Positions 21,863 through 34,055 are shown, counted from the stretch's first letter. The stretch: 64,000 nucleotides of DNA from Emydura subglobosa (GCA_007922225.1 ML679956.1:75924095-75988094); one strand, 5' to 3'. The notes: generated by a model from the sequence alone, not told the origin. Program-made: numbers and translations.

Positions 21863-22153
21863 CAGTGTTGTCAACGCTCATGATTTTACTGTGTCTTGTA
21901 ATATTCAGTGTTTTTCTTAAAGTTCCAGTTCTGGGTTTCATGAAAAATCTCAGTGTTTGTTCAAAAAGAATCCTAAATTCCTAGAACTCAGGACTGGGCT
22001 TGAAAATATGATTCCTAAGGACTCAGAAAACAGAAGGCAAATAAAAAGAACCCAACAATGATTATTTTTAAAATCCCATGATTCCTAAATCAATCTCATG
22101 ATTTTAGAGGGCCTGACTGATGATTTTTGGATGCTTTGGGACTGGCAATACTG
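21863..22153. mobile_element. Non-autonomous DNA repeat (CAGTGTTGTCAAC ... GGCAATACTG), copy 1
   Basis: The ends CAGTGTTGTCAACGCTC and GGACTGGCAATACTG are inverted. Internal landmarks TTTTTCTTAAAGTTCCAG, AAATAAAAAGAACCCAAC and CAATCTCATGATTTTAG recur in the same order in the copy at 44795. No coding capacity. Confidence 0.75.
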
Positions 22154-22310
22154 TGGTCTTGTGCATGAATGTCTCCCTTACATATAGGGAAGTAATTTAA
22201 ATTCTCTCCCATGAAAAGACTCCAGCCTTCCCAAAAAATGTGCCAGTATGGTAGAGCTTTTTCCTTTCACTGTATTCTCAACTTAAATGTAGTCTCAACT
22301 TAAATGTTCT

Positions 22311-22475
22311 TAGGGCTTGTCTACAGAGAGAAATTGACTGGAATAGCTATTGTGGAATGAACTATTCTTAGCTCCTTCTGTTGAGGGTGTTCTGGAATTG
22401 TGCTTTGCAAATGCACGAATTATTGTGGTATCAAGTGACTTTCATTCCAGAATAAAGGCTTCCCTAAGCCAGATG
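22311..22475. mobile_element. DNA transposon fragment (AGGGCTTGTCTACA family)
   Basis: It starts CTTAGGGCTTGTCTACAGA, carries GGAATAGCTATTGTGGAATG and ends with CATTCCAGAATAAAGGCTTCC. The order fits a palindromic, non-autonomous element of turtles as I remember it. The right terminal repeat is degraded. Confidence 0.5.
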
Positions 22476-22730
22476 TCCTGGCTGCTTACTCATCCTCTGC
22501 CGAGGTTCTCTGTGTTCTCATCTCTTCCTCGTGTTCTCACATCAAAAAGGAAAAACGTGTTTAATTTGCTGCTTCTTACAGCCTTAGAAATTTGCCTACT
22601 GAAGGGGGCACTATGGGCACTGGGGGGTGTGACAAGACACCACACGGTTTTCTCAACCCTTGTCTCTGAAGCTCCATCGGTTTCATGAATTTGGAGTGGA
22701 CATCCACCTTTAATTGGGGTTGGAGATGAG

Positions 22731-23116
22731 TAGGGCAACCATATTTCCCAAAGGGAAAACAGGATATTGGGTGGGGCTAGCCTGAGCCCTCTCCATCCCC
22801 CCATGTGGGGCTGACCTGAGCTGTTTGCCCGTGCCCTGCCCCCCCACACACAGGGAGTGCTTGCCCATGCACTGCCTGCCCCCCCTGCCATGGGGCTGGC
22901 GTTATTGCTCGCGTGAGCACTGCCTGCTCCCCGCCCAAGCCCTGCCTCCTCTCCTGTCGCTTGCCCCCTCCCGTACCCCACTTTTTTGATAAAAGTGGGC
23001 ATTTGTCCCATTTGCTCACTTTTGCCAAAAAAAAAAAAAAAAAAAAAGTCAGGACAGCCGGGACAGGGCTTACAAAAGGGACTGTCCTGGCCAAAACGCG
23101 ATGTATGGTCATCCTG
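22731..23116. mobile_element. Non-autonomous hAT-type MITE (CAGGGTGACCA family)
   Basis: The left end TAGGGCAACCATATTTCCC and the inverse of the right end, CAGGATGACCATACATCGC, match well. The flanks GAGATGAG (22723-22730) and GAGGTGAG (23117-23124) agree at 7 of 8 positions, as an 8-bp target duplication. The C-rich interior and the complementary GGACAG/CTGTCC text are typical. The minus-strand 300-codon open frame across it is an artefact of this composition. Confidence 0.8.
23027..23047. repeat. A homopolymer, 21 nt
   Basis: Uninterrupted A run inside the 22731-23116 MITE. Confidence 0.95.
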
Positions 23117-23124
23117 GAGGTGAG

Positions 23125-23515
23125 CGTGAGGGCTGGCTGCACAGGTCAGGGTAGGGTGTTCCAGGCATAGAAAGCAGTGTGGAAGAAAACACCAGGCCAT
23201 GTGTGCTGGAAGGAGATGAAAGGCATATTGAGGCTGATGGCACTGGCAGTGTGGTTGGGATGTGAAAAGAGACCAGGCGGGAGCTGTAGCTACTAGCTGA
23301 GTGATGAAATGCCCTGAGGACATGAACAAGAAATTTGAATGTGCTAAGCAGAGGAATGGGGAGCCAGCAGAGGGTTTCAGAGAAGGAAACATGGTCCTAG
23401 CTTTGGACAGCAGCGTTTTGGACAGATCAGAGCAGTCAGGTGGGTGTCAAAAAGACCAGAGCAGAGGTCTAGCCAGGAGTCAGTTAGAAAGTAGAAGAGC
23501 AATGTAGCCATCAGC
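23125..23515. repeat. Interspersed repeat, family uncertain
   Basis: Purine-rich text with GGACAGCAGCGTTTTGGACAG, GGAGCCAGCAGAGGG and GAATGTGCTAAGCAGAGGAATG resembles an interspersed repeat I recall from turtle and crocodilian introns (LINE 3' region or its antisense), but I cannot name it securely. Confidence 0.35.
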
Positions 23516-23927
23516 AAGGAGAGGACGGGATGGATTTCACAAATGTTCTGCATGGACACATAGCCAGGTTTTGTTTCCAGCTTGCATGTGGAGGAAGAGG
23601 GCAATGTATCGCTTAGCTCCATTTCTCCTCTCAGAGGTATGAGCATGACTCCCACTGAGGTGCGGACACCCATCAGAGGGTAGAATGCAAACCACGTGAG
23701 TACCGAGTTCATTATAAGGTAACCCTTGATACATTAGGTGTTGGGAAACCATGGTGATGGGGGCAGTGCGGGAACCTGAAGAGAACAGAAACATTCATCA
23801 AAGCAGTTAAGCCAAGGCTGAAACATGGATGGTATTAGCCAGGGCTTCAGAAGCGCTCTGGGACTCAGTTTGTCTGCAATGTCTATTTCCATCTCTGTCG
23901 TGGCCATCCCTTTGAGTCATAGAATCA

Positions 23928-24170
23928 TAGAAATGACCACCTCTCGAGGTCCTTCCTAGTCCATCACCCCATGCTGGGGGCAGGATACCTAGACCATCCC
24001 TGACAGATGTTTGTTTAACCTGTTCTTAACAACCTACAAGGGGATTCCACAATGTCCCTCGGTAGCTTCTCTGTCTCTTTTTCTGGTGCCCCCCTGCACT
24101 GCAGGAGCACATAGTTAGAGATGGTCCCTTGTCCCTGTTTAAATTGTCTTTTATTGCCTTGCTGAGTCTA
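23928..24170 (-). mobile_element. CR1 LINE 3' end fragment, antisense
   Basis: CATAGAATCATAGAAATGAC, then ACCTAGACCATCCCTGACAG and CAACCTACAAGGGGATTCCAC, is the reverse complement of the CR1 3' UTR end with its terminal short repeats. Confidence 0.85.
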
Positions 24171-24294
24171 TGGCCATATCAGCATCAGGAAGCCTCACAA
24201 TGGCCTTACTCTACTCGAGGAAGAGTCACAAGTTCACGGCTGAGTTGTACACTGATAACAGTGACTGACTATGCGAATGTGACTATCAGTAGGA

Positions 24295-24375
24295 GGCGGA
24301 ATCTGACCTGAGTTATACTTCACTGGAGTTGCTCTGGATTTGCACAAGTGTAAATCAGAGCTCAGTTTAGCCCAA
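24295..24375. mobile_element. Palindromic MITE remnant
   Basis: GGAATCTGACCTGAGTTATAC and GTGTAAATCAGAGCTCAG are diverged inverted arms of the family seen at 13389. Confidence 0.4.
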
Positions 24376-25660
24376 TACTGCATACTCATTGGAAGGCAAA
24401 CCCTGTATCAGCAGAGCATAATTGTCCTTACTGCTGCGTTGCATATAAGACTAGAGAGCTGATAATTCCAAGCATTGGTGAGGCCTCTTTGAGGACATAT
24501 ATTTTTGAACTCAAAGGATTGTGATAATAGGGAGAATACCCCTATTAAAAATAAGATGGAAAATCCTATAGGTCGTATTAGAAATTGATAACCTTTGGAA
24601 CCATCCTATAGAATTGAATACAGAATTTTATCACTATAGAATACTATGGGTGGTTTCAAAAACCTATAGAAAAGAACTCACTGTCTAATAAATCCTATGG
24701 GCCACACCACTAGCAAGTGTAAATCAGCACAGTCCCTGACTTTAATGGAACGAGCAGATTTAAGCAGGTGGATGATCTAGTTGTATGAGTTTTAAGAGCA
24801 ATGTCTATAGAATCCTATTACATTTCCATAAAATTCTATTGGTTTCATCCCTAGAGGGATTTTCTAAGAGGACCAGTAATCATCCCAAACTCTGCAGTAT
24901 TGCTATTATAAGATATAGAGCTGACTGCTTCACAGCATTAAAATCCCATTAACTTCATTTTTGCCACACTGGCATAGCTGAGGGTAGGATTCAGGATTCG
25001 TAGTTGAGGGTAGGATGGTGGGTCAGAGCCACTACTGAGGAATACTGAGGATCTTCTGTATAAGTCTATAAAGAGGAATACAATTCATCGAAAGGCAAAT
25101 GTTTGATAAACTCGTTCAAATGCTTTTGCAGGAATGTGGAGTCATAGAGTCTAGCCAAGAATCTGTGACAAGAAGCCATGGCCCATTTTGGCTAAAAGAA
25201 GGTCAAGGTTGGATTAGATATCAAGAAAAACTTCCCATCAGGAAGACCAACCCAGACAATGTGACTATTGGCAAGAGAGGCTGTTGAGAAGTTGAGATGA
25301 AAAATACCCCAAAAGAGACGCTATGAATTGTTCAAGGGCATAATGTATGGGGAAAACGTTAACCAGAAGCCAAGTTTTGGTTCCATTGAAATCCTAGGAC
25401 TTCAGTGAGGATCAAGATTTTGCAAATGGGGTAGGAGGACCCCTCCAGGCTGATGTCACAGGGACACACGACATATGTCAAGCTGCCACCAGTACAGGGA
25501 ATTAAATGTCTTTGTTGCTATTACCAAAGTCAGGTAACCCTCCATACTTTTGTTCTGCCACTGAAATCCAAAAAACTCAGGTGCATCCTAAGGAAGGCCT
25601 TCATTCTGGGCTACAAGTCTTTTGTGGTTGAGGATGTGGAGCTGAGAGCAGGGAGCATTG
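24376..25660. other. Intergenic, no gene; weak CR1-like text
   Basis: No exon recognised. AGGTTGGATTAGATATCAAG (25206) resembles the CR1 3' region but is too short to annotate with confidence. Confidence 0.35.
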
Positions 25661-25664
25661 TACT

Positions 25665-25775
25665 CTGCCACTGACTTCCTGTCTGCCCTTTAGCAAGTCA
25701 TATAACCGCTCTGTGCCTTTGTTCCCCATCTGCAGCATCGAAATGCTAACACTTACCTGCAAAGATCTTCTGGTG
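25665..25775 (+). mobile_element. MIR-type SINE fragment
   Basis: CTCTGCCACTGACTTCCTGT, then TAGCAAGTCATATAACCGCT, CTGTGCCTTTGTTCCCCATC follow the MIR core order. Confidence 0.7.
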
Positions 25776-25779
25776 AATG

Positions 25780-26740
25780 GTTTTGTAGAGGTGCAAAGCA
25801 TTATGATGATCTCTTCTTAGCTACAATACGTTTATTTTAGCATACAAGTCATACTGTAGTATGTATCGCTGTATTGAGGCAAATCCCAGTGGCAGCGAAA
25901 GGTTTTCCACTTTTTTAAGTGAAGTTCAAAATACCAACATTGCCCTGGCACTGGAAATCTTTTCATCCAGGTTTGGTTTTTCAGCCTTTCTTCTGGGACT
26001 TATTACTCATTCATTCATTTCCCCACATCATTACCTCTTGCCAAGTGGTGTCTTTTGTGTGGTTTAGCTCCCACTGCTTGCCTGTTCTGTGGTAGACTTA
26101 ATGCATGTTCAGACGGATCAACTGGCCATCAATTCCAGCTGAGAAACTGACTTCTGCTATTTGATAGTGACCAGCCTGTGAAAAGAGGAGACGTACTCTG
26201 CACCCAGTGGAAGTGCCCCGCTCCATTTCACTAACATTGCTTGGTGCAAAGGCAGTAATCAGAAGTGATAGAAGGGTTTTTTATTGCACTAGGCCAAAGA
26301 TTTAAGATAGGGATATTTCCCCGTTAGAAGGCAATTTGGCTGGCTCATGGATGAGTCAATCGGAGTAGCAATTCTTTGGTGGAATGTACTGAAGAGAAAT
26401 GGTGTTGTATCCACAAGCCTTTCACCATTTGTGCCGTTTGGCCATGAGAATCCAACAGCCCTTTGGCTCTGTAAAGTGCTGGTGATACATTAGACGAGAT
26501 AAAGTGGGTGGGTAAGATTATGACAAGGCCAATCATCTGCAGCGATGTCCCTTCAGGCCATGATGGGGTCAGAATCTGAGCTTCTCAAACTAAACACGAA
26601 GCCAGGCCTTGGGTGCCTGCTTCTTCAGCACAAATGCAACTGTTCCTAACTTGAGAGAAAGATCCCATTGGCTTCAGCTGGGCTACACAGGGGAGTAAAG
26701 GTTGCAGGACTGATTCCACAGTCAGTGCTTGGGTGCAACC
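25780..26740. other. Intergenic, nothing recognised
   Basis: No exon or clear repeat seen. Confidence 0.35.
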
Positions 26741-26755
26741 TTTTTTTTTTTTTTT
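26741..26755. repeat. T homopolymer, 15 nt
   Basis: Uninterrupted T run. Confidence 0.95.
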
Positions 26756-26824
26756 GGCATCCATTGGAGAAAGGGGATGGTCCAGGGGATGGGGTACAAG
26801 CTTGGGACATTGGGATTTAATATC

Positions 26825-26990
26825 CAGATGTGCCATAATTTCCCTGTGTGGCCTGGGGTGAGACACCTAGCGTTTCTGTGCCTCCGTTCCCCATCTGTAA
26901 AATGAGGATAACTGGATTTCTCTGCATCGCAGGGGAGTTGTCAGGAGAGCTATGTTAAAATTAGTGAGGTGGTCAGAGACTATGGGAATG
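26825..26990 (+). mobile_element. MIR-type SINE fragment
   Basis: TTTCTGTGCCTCCGTTCCCC, ATCTGTAAAATGAGGATAAC and CAGGGGAGTTGTCAGGAGAG reproduce the MIR core and its 3' link. Confidence 0.75.
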
Positions 26991-26999
26991 GAGCCACGT

Positions 27000-27714
27000 A
27001 AGCCATGAAAGATAGATTACCCCAACGTTGATTATCGTCTGCTCTGATGCACAGCAGAGCTGGGGCGATGGAAACAGAAAACAATGTATTAAGAAAACTC
27101 CATCCCGTCTCTGTTTGCGAATTAGCCAGAATCAAATGTCAAATGTAACTAACTTTTCTGGCACATGAATGTATGTGACATCAGAGGAAGTCACTGGAAT
27201 AAGGGCGTTCCAGTTGCATCTCATGTGGTAGACTGTGATGCGTGTAGTGTTCCTTGGTTCTGGAAAGATGTAAGCATTGCGCTTGGCTCAAACAAACTTT
27301 TCTTGGAAAAATGACTGCAGGTCTTGATCCATTGCCAAAGAGATACCAATGAGCAGACTACAGTCCTTAGAACAATGGAAGCGTCCATAACCAGCAGTCT
27401 GTGGCTACTCTTACACAACCCCAGCCAGTGTTGAGGTGGGATAGGACGCAGCTGGGAACTAGTGAGATCTTGGTTCTTTGGCTTTGAAGTTGGTGTAACT
27501 GGATACATTAATGAATAGGATTATATAATGGGGTTCCCTGAATATGTCGTCTTGGGCTTGTCTTACTCTACCTGATTCAGTTAGTGGCCAGTCTAAAAGT
27601 CTGACCCCCTAAAAGCTGTGTAGCATGCACAGCTGAGCATGCTGGCTGGGTTACCTACTGCAGTCAGACTCTGCTGTGCTGACGGGCACAATACAAACAC
27701 ATATAAGAACTGGG
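27000..27714. other. Intergenic, nothing recognised
   Basis: No exon or clear repeat could be supported. Confidence 0.35.
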
Positions 27715-27845
27715 TTCTCATCTCAGCTGTGCCACTGACTTGCTTAATGGCCTCAGAAAAGTCATCCAATCTGCCTGAACCACAGTTAACCCACAGGCAA
27801 AGTGGGGTGATGAGACTTATCCATTTTGTAAAGTGCTTTAAGACC
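27715..27845 (+). mobile_element. MIR-type SINE, diverged
   Basis: GTTCTCATCTCAGCTGTGCC, ACTGACTTGC, AAGTCATCCAATCTGCCTGA, AAAGTGGGGTGATGAGACTT and TTTGTAAAGTGCTTTAAGAC keep the MIR order with many substitutions. Confidence 0.6.
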
Positions 27846-27849
27846 TAGG

Positions 27850-28390
27850 CCTTATGGGAGGGAGGGGGCAGGGCGAATGACAGGGAAGCAATTTTTACCC
27901 GAGAGTTTCTTGGCTTGTATTTCTCACCATGGATGCAGTGTTCAGAATGAAATTCCTATGCCGATGAGTCTCCCGTTTCAGCATTTGGAGGGATTAGCAG
28001 CCAGCTAAAGGTGTGTACTCTCCAGCAACCCCAGGGCCTAACGTCCAAAGACCTCCAGAGAGTTTATATACTCATCACAAAGTGAAGGATTAGGAGGGTG
28101 TTATTAACCCTGCATCTGTCATAAGGATATCTGACGGCTGGCATAATTACCACCCATCTGCCCCTTGGTGTATTTTATTTCTGAAGGCGTGCAGGCATTC
28201 ACCGATCCCTGCCCCCACCCAAGCCTCTGACATCCCTAGCACGATTGTTGAGGGGCCTCTTAAGAATCCGGCGGGGGAGAAAAAAATGTCCTGTGAGTGT
28301 TCTGCTTGGCAGGAGGACAGGAGACTTGAAAGAAGAAATCAGTACTATTTTGGGGGCTTCCTGTGGAGAGGAGGACAGAGAGAGGGGAAG
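27850..28390. other. Intergenic, nothing recognised
   Basis: No exon or clear repeat seen. Confidence 0.35.
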
Positions 28391-28392
28391 GC

Positions 28393-28680
28393 TGATCTAG
28401 TGGTTAAAGCAATGACTGGGATGTGCAAGATTCCCTGCTCTGCCACAGACTTTCTGTGTGACCTTGGGCGAGTCACTTTAAATTTCTCTCTGCCTGAGCG
28501 TCCCATCTGTAAAACGAGGAGCATAGTATTCCTTATGCCCACCCTTTGTATGTCTTATCTATTTAGATTTTAAACTCTTTGGGGCAGGTACTGTCTCTTG
28601 TGTACATACAGCACCTGGCACAATGGGGCCCTGATGTCAGTGGGCCTCTAAGCTCTCATGTAATATGAATAATAACAAGA
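28393..28680 (+). mobile_element. MIR-type SINE, full length with tail
   Basis: The tRNA-like head CTGATCTAGTGGTTAAAGCA leads to CTCTGCCACAGACTTTCTGT, GTGACCTTGGGCGAGTCACT, CCCATCTGTAAAACGAGGAG, then the tail TTAAACTCTTTGGGGCAGGT, ACAGCACCTGGCACAATGGG and an A/T-rich end. This is the most complete SINE in the window and defines the head-to-tail architecture of the other fragments. Confidence 0.85.
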
Positions 28681-28774
28681 GCCTCCATACCAGTACAGCG
28701 TGTTAATAATAATTCTTAGCACTAATTATGTGGGAAAACCCTCAAGTGATCAGTACTTGCAACACACCTGAGAG

Positions 28775-28905
28775 ATGCAAACTCTTTGGGGCATAGACTG
28801 ACATTTACTATTTACTGACATTTACAGCACTTAGCCTAATGAGTGCCCAATCTGGTGGTGGTGATTAGGTACTGCTGCGAAATAATTGTTCAATAAGGAA
28901 CATAG
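28775..28905 (+). mobile_element. MIR/L2-type SINE tail, diverged
   Basis: ATGCAAACTCTTTGGGGCAT, ACAGCACTTAGCCTAATGAG and a TCAATAAG end match the tail of the neighbouring SINE. A short ACTGACATTTAC word is duplicated inside it (28798, 28816). Confidence 0.5.
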
Positions 28906-31596
28906 TTACAGCATTGCAATGTACAGGCTAAAGTGTGTGTGTGAACGATTGCCCTCTATTGGAGAGAATCAGAACTGCTGAAGTGTGTGTCATAGGCCCT
29001 GTAATGCAAACAGCTATTGATGCTTTAGCTCCATTGGCAGGGGCTTTGGCAGGAAAAGGCTTTGAATATAGCAGCTGCCAGATATAATTAATGCAAATAT
29101 GAAGGGCTTGCAACTGCTCCTATTCTGTCATTGACTTCAATGGGAGAAGGAGGCAAGTACTAGATATGATTCATTTCAGTATGGGAAAAGGTGTTGTATC
29201 AACAATATTTACTGAAGTCCATGGTTTGAATCACTAAGCCCTGTAGAGCTGGTATCTGATTGGCCATACTTTTTGGTAAGTTCTGACCCAATCAAAAACC
29301 AATGGCAGCTTTGCCATTTGCTTAACCGGGACCAGGATTTGACCATGCATGAATATTCCTCAGAGTGAACTGAAAACCTGCCAAGACACACATTCCTAGT
29401 CGTGCATTTCTCCTGCAATAGCTGATGACATGACTGCGATGATATGTTTACTTCCAGACTATTATTCAGCCACTATGTTGCGCTTTGTGCTGTATAGAGT
29501 TACAATTGGGGCATGGTTCCTGGTAAACAAGGGAGACAAAACTAGAACTCAAGCTGTGTGGAAACTTGTTCATTTGTGTGTATAGTTTGTAGCCGTCTTC
29601 TTTACTGAGCACCTTTTGTTTAAAGTGGATGATGATTCCATATATCATGACACTAGAACATCTATTTTAGGTCTATGTACTGAAGCCCATCACTTTATTA
29701 TGAGTGCCTTCCAGGTTAATTGGATTGGCATTACATCAGCTTTACTGGCTTCTTGGAAATTTTGGCTCTTCTCCTTTCCATGGTTGCAAACCCAGTGTAG
29801 TTTAGACAAGCACAACACTAACATCGAAGGATAAGACAGGAAAGCAGGAGCTGTGGGCATAACAAAGGAGATCTGAAACAGAATGTTAGCCTTCTATGGA
29901 GACTTTTGGAGAAGGAGAGCAGAGTTGGCCTGGTGGCACAGGGCGATGTCCGTAAGGAGCTGTGAAAGGGGCTATCAAAGTGTAAAGCGTTAGTATCATT
30001 ATTACTTTCAGTGTCTGATCTGGAGTGGACATTATCATGGAGGACTATCCAACCCTGAATTCCGATCTCAGCGAACAAGCGAAGAGAGGACTAATTTTCT
30101 AAATGTTCACTTTTCAATCCTCCTTATATGCAAAACTTTAATCGTACGCATACTGTAGAATCTAATGATCTGGAGTCTGAAGCAACTGCTCCCTCTTATT
30201 TATTTTGGGGGAAGTTTACAGTTAAAGAGCACATCTTGTCAGCATGACATTTTAGAACATTCTGAATGGACGGGGCAATTATACATTTCCGACACTGAGA
30301 GATCGGAGACCTGGCGTGAATGAGCACAATTCCGACATCCTCGCAGATTGTGAACGGCCTCAGTTCCCAAGGGAATATATTGTCTTGTTCTGTTCAGTAG
30401 TCAGTCTACAGAAAGTTAGGAATGGAATGTCCCAGAGCATTTTCTCTTTCTTTCCATGGTGCATTAGTGTTTTTCTTTCAAACTCTAGTCAAAGCCGAGT
30501 TTGTGGAACTCACAAAATTACTGCCCTCTTAAATTTAGTCTTCAAAATTGTCCCCAAATCGGATTTACAAGCAGCATCAGGATCTGACAAGAACTCCTTC
30601 TCTTGTGGGAATGAAAAGACAACAGGATCCTTGTGACTTTGGGACCGAAAGGGGACTCCATTTACCACTGTTGGCAAACTCCTTTGGAGGGGATGGCTAG
30701 TGACATAAGCACTGGGTCTGAAATACCCAGACTCCTTGCAACAGAGTAAAATCACCGCAGATTCAGCTTAGCGCTTTGTGCTTCTTCAGTAGCTCAGGGA
30801 CCGTGTGTGTAGTGTATTGCACTGGGCTATTTTGGATGATGATGTGTGTGGACATTAAACATCTCTCATGTTTTTTTTTTATCAGAATAGAGCTTTGCCT
30901 TGGTTAGTTTAGCTACAGTTTTCTCCCAGCCTCTACTGTTGTGCTGGAAACTACCTTCCAGTTTAGAGACTGCAGGTCCGGGACAAAAGTGGCTCCTCTG
31001 TTCTGAGCAGGCGGCATATCTCTGAGCTTATGGCTGTAATGTCCTTTCTGTTACAATGGAAAATTTTGCAACCCTTCCACAATCCTCAGGAAACATATTT
31101 TTAGGCTACAAATTGTCATGCCAGGTGAAGGGGTTGGAGAGAATATTTGGTGCTAAAACTGGTGTGAAGTGCCCAAGCCAATTTGGAAATCTAGGAGTTT
31201 AAAAATGTTACTGTTTTCCCTGATTGGGGAAATTATTTTAGCAATTGGTTTTTGTTTGGCTGTATCTCCACAACAAAAAGGCCCGTAAATTCCCAGAATG
31301 GGTTTGCTCTTTAGATCCTGGTGACCACAAGTGCCTCTTGTCTTTGTGAAGGGAATGAGCGCCACTTTTTAAAAGTTACTCACCTCTGAGATATGGACGG
31401 AATATCAAAATGCCCTGGGTTCATTCTGTGGACATTTGCGGTTTGCTATTAAAGTTCACCTCATGAGCAAGGCTTGTGAAAGGTGTGTGCTAATCAGACT
31501 GGGCAGGCTTGTACAATGGCTGTTTGGCTTCATAATCAACTTGATACTTTCAAGGTGAAGAGGGGACGCTTGTAGCTTTTAACAGCTAAGGACTTT
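28906..31596. other. Intergenic, no gene or clear repeat
   Basis: Nearly 2.7 kb with no coding exon, palindromic MITE or LINE fragment that I can support. It may be old repeat DNA decayed beyond recognition or unique sequence. Confidence 0.35.
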
Positions 31597-31664
31597 GGCC
31601 CAGATCCGCAAAGGTATTTAGGTACCTAACTCCCACTGAAATCAATGACACTGAGGATCTGGGC
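31597..31664. mobile_element. Palindromic MITE (GGCCCAGATCC family), partial
   Basis: GGCCCAGATCCGCAAAGG on the left and ACTGAGGATCTGGGC on the right are inverted ends, but part of the second arm is missing. Same family as 35213, 46734 and 63856. Confidence 0.7.
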
Positions 31665-31669
31665 TGTTG

Positions 31670-32320
31670 TAACTAGATGTCATTTGAAAGCTGATTGCAG
31701 GTGGTGTTCCCAATCTGTTCTAAAACAAACCCCATACACTGTGTAGAATCAAAAACTCAACTCCTTCCTTTATTAACAAAGACATGAATAATAAGATAAC
31801 AAATTTCAGCACAAGCTTTTTCCCCAGGCTTGTCTGCCTCTGGAGTTCCTATTGCAGGTTTGCTCAGCCCTCACACTAGTTCCTCTTTCTCTATAAAGCT
31901 GCACCCAACTTCTTTTCCCCCCACAGAGAGAGCATGCCATTTGCCTCAGTTTGTTATCAGAATCCCCTGTTGTGGGTTTTTTTCCTTCAAAAACCTTAGG
32001 TTAATATTCAAACCCCAGGTTTCAGAGGAAATGTAATCTTTATTTGGAACATTTGATATGTGATGCTAAAAGAAGCATCCTTTCCCCCCTCCCCTAGTTA
32101 CTATACATTCATCCATAGACCATTCCTATAGATAACTTTTTAATTCAGATGACTTGTAGGCATCTGCTATTAAAATACCATGTGTGGCCTCAAGGGTAGA
32201 TTTTCAGCACTGACATGCAAACATGCTAATAAGGCATATAGCTGCAGTTGAAAACAGTTTTTACTTCAGGCTCTCAAGCAGCAACTTTTGTTATTAACAG
32301 TTATGAAAACAAAACCCATT
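31670..32320. other. Intergenic, nothing recognised
   Basis: No exon or clear repeat seen. Confidence 0.35.
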
Positions 32321-32321
32321 A

Positions 32322-32455
32322 CTTAGATTGCAAGCCCTTTCAGGGGCCAGGACTGCCTTTTTGCTCTGTGTTTGTACAGCACCTGGAGCAATGGGGTCCT
32401 GATCCATGACAAAGGCTCAGAGGCACTCCCACAATGCAATAAATAATAATAAAAT
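32322..32455 (+). mobile_element. MIR/L2-type SINE tail
   Basis: TTAGATTGCAAGCCCTTTCA, then TGTTTGTACAGCACCTGGAG and CAATGGGGTCCTGATCCATG and an AATAAATAATAATAAA end. The best-preserved example of this tail. Confidence 0.75.
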
Positions 32456-32619
32456 CCCCGCATCCCATTCCTCTGGGTGCGTTTCCAGTACCCACACACC
32501 TCCATTAGGGGCCAAGTGCTTCAGAAAAGTTGCACAACAGTTCTGTTGGCGTGCTTGCTTGTATTTTACTACATAAGCATTTGGCGTATATGGTGACTTT
32601 TAATACATTGACAGGAGTG

Positions 32620-32933
32620 GCGTATGTAAGCCATGGAAGGTAACGTTCTGCTGCAGTCAGCACTGGTGAGGCATCAGCTGGAGTATTGTGTCCAGTTCTG
32701 GGCGTCACACTTTAAGAAAGCTGTGGAAAAACAGGAGAGATTCCAGAGGCGAGCAACAAAAATGATCAAAGGTTTTGACCTATGAAGAAGGGCTAAAAAA
32801 ACTGTTCTGAGAACAGGTTGGACAAACATCTGCCAGAGATGGTCTAGGTTTACTTAGTCCTGCCTCAGTGCAGGGTGGTGGACTAGATGACTTCTCAAGG
32901 TCCCTTTCAGCCCTACATGTCTATGAATCTATA
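32620..32933 (+). mobile_element. CR1 LINE 3' end, internally deleted
   Basis: TGGAGTATTGTGTCCAGTTC corresponds to the RT-tail motif LEYCVQF and GCGAGCAACAAAAATGATC to RRATK. After a gap it resumes with TGGTGGACTAGATGACTTCT and ends GTCTATGAATCTAT. About 1 kb of the usual 3' region has been lost between the two parts. Confidence 0.85.
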
Positions 32934-32939
32934 TAACCC

Positions 32940-34055
32940 TTTTCCCCCCAGCAGAACCAACACCTGCTAAGAAGGTGGGGTGTTTCTAGCAGCCCCTGCT
33001 AGCTTGTTACACCAAAAGCCAGATGGGCAATCTATTCAGATCCTGAAATGCTAATCAATTGCCATTTGGTAACTTTCCTAAAGGCCATATCCTCAGACCT
33101 TCCATATGTTGACTTCTGTGCATGGAAAGCTTGTGGGACCAGGTTCCTAACCTACAATTACTCCGATAGTAAGCGTACTTACTGATTTAGCTGTTAATAT
33201 TAGTCAAAGTCAGATGGCTACACACTTGAGTTCTGTTTAGTTGTTCCACCCACTACAATTAATTGAAACTTTTTCCTAGCCAAACTGATGTTATGGAAAC
33301 CAAGGTGGTCATATGACATGGCCAAGCCCAGACTTCCATGGTGTAGGTCCCAGATCTTTGAAAGATGACTATTCAGTGGTTGATATGAACAAATGTGTGA
33401 CCTCAGCCCAATCCACATGGACAGGTGACCACACCACAAACCCCACGCATCTCTGTTGGTACTCATCAGCAGCCTCTGCTATAATTTGAAGTCTGAATGG
33501 GGCATGGATTCAAACTAGCTCTTCATTCTGAATTCAGGCACAGTGCTCGTGATGCAGTGGTTTGTGAAGGAAACTTGCCAGTTGCCACTGCTCATGCTGT
33601 ACTTTCTGTGTGGATAAATACATAATTTCTGGAGATGAAAATAAATGCTGTGCTCGACCAACATGTGAATGACCCAGGCAGTGGAATGGGCTTTAAATGG
33701 GCAGGGTTGTACCACGGCTATGTTTTTCTCATTGCAGATGGCTGTAGCAATCTATTTAATCCTGCTGTCCTCGCTCCAAGCTATCCAACAGACACACCGA
33801 GTTGACCTCCCTGTAACACTAGCACCAAGTTCATTAGTTAACACTTTTCACCTGTTGACACTTGCAAGTAAATCCCAGACTGGATTGTAGCCCTGTGGAA
33901 TGCAATTCTGGCTATGTGCCGCCGAATGCATATACAATGGAAGAAAAAATCCCCACCTGTAAATAAAAGGGTACAGTAAGCAAATTCCAAAGCCAGGCAA
34001 GAGAGAAATAGGTGACAACACTTCCAAATTACACGGGGCATGGATCTGGACTTGT
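32940..34055. other. Intergenic, nothing recognised
   Basis: No exon or clear repeat seen. Confidence 0.35.

Noticed and set aside
21239..21883. 214-codon plus-strand open frame
   Set aside because: Contains a (CAAA)n simple repeat giving a TKQTQTNKKK run, has no domain and overlaps the start of a DNA repeat.
22490..23392. 300-codon minus-strand open frame, the longest in the window
   Set aside because: It crosses a hAT-type MITE with C-rich and poly-A interior, has low-complexity and Phe runs, and resembles no family.
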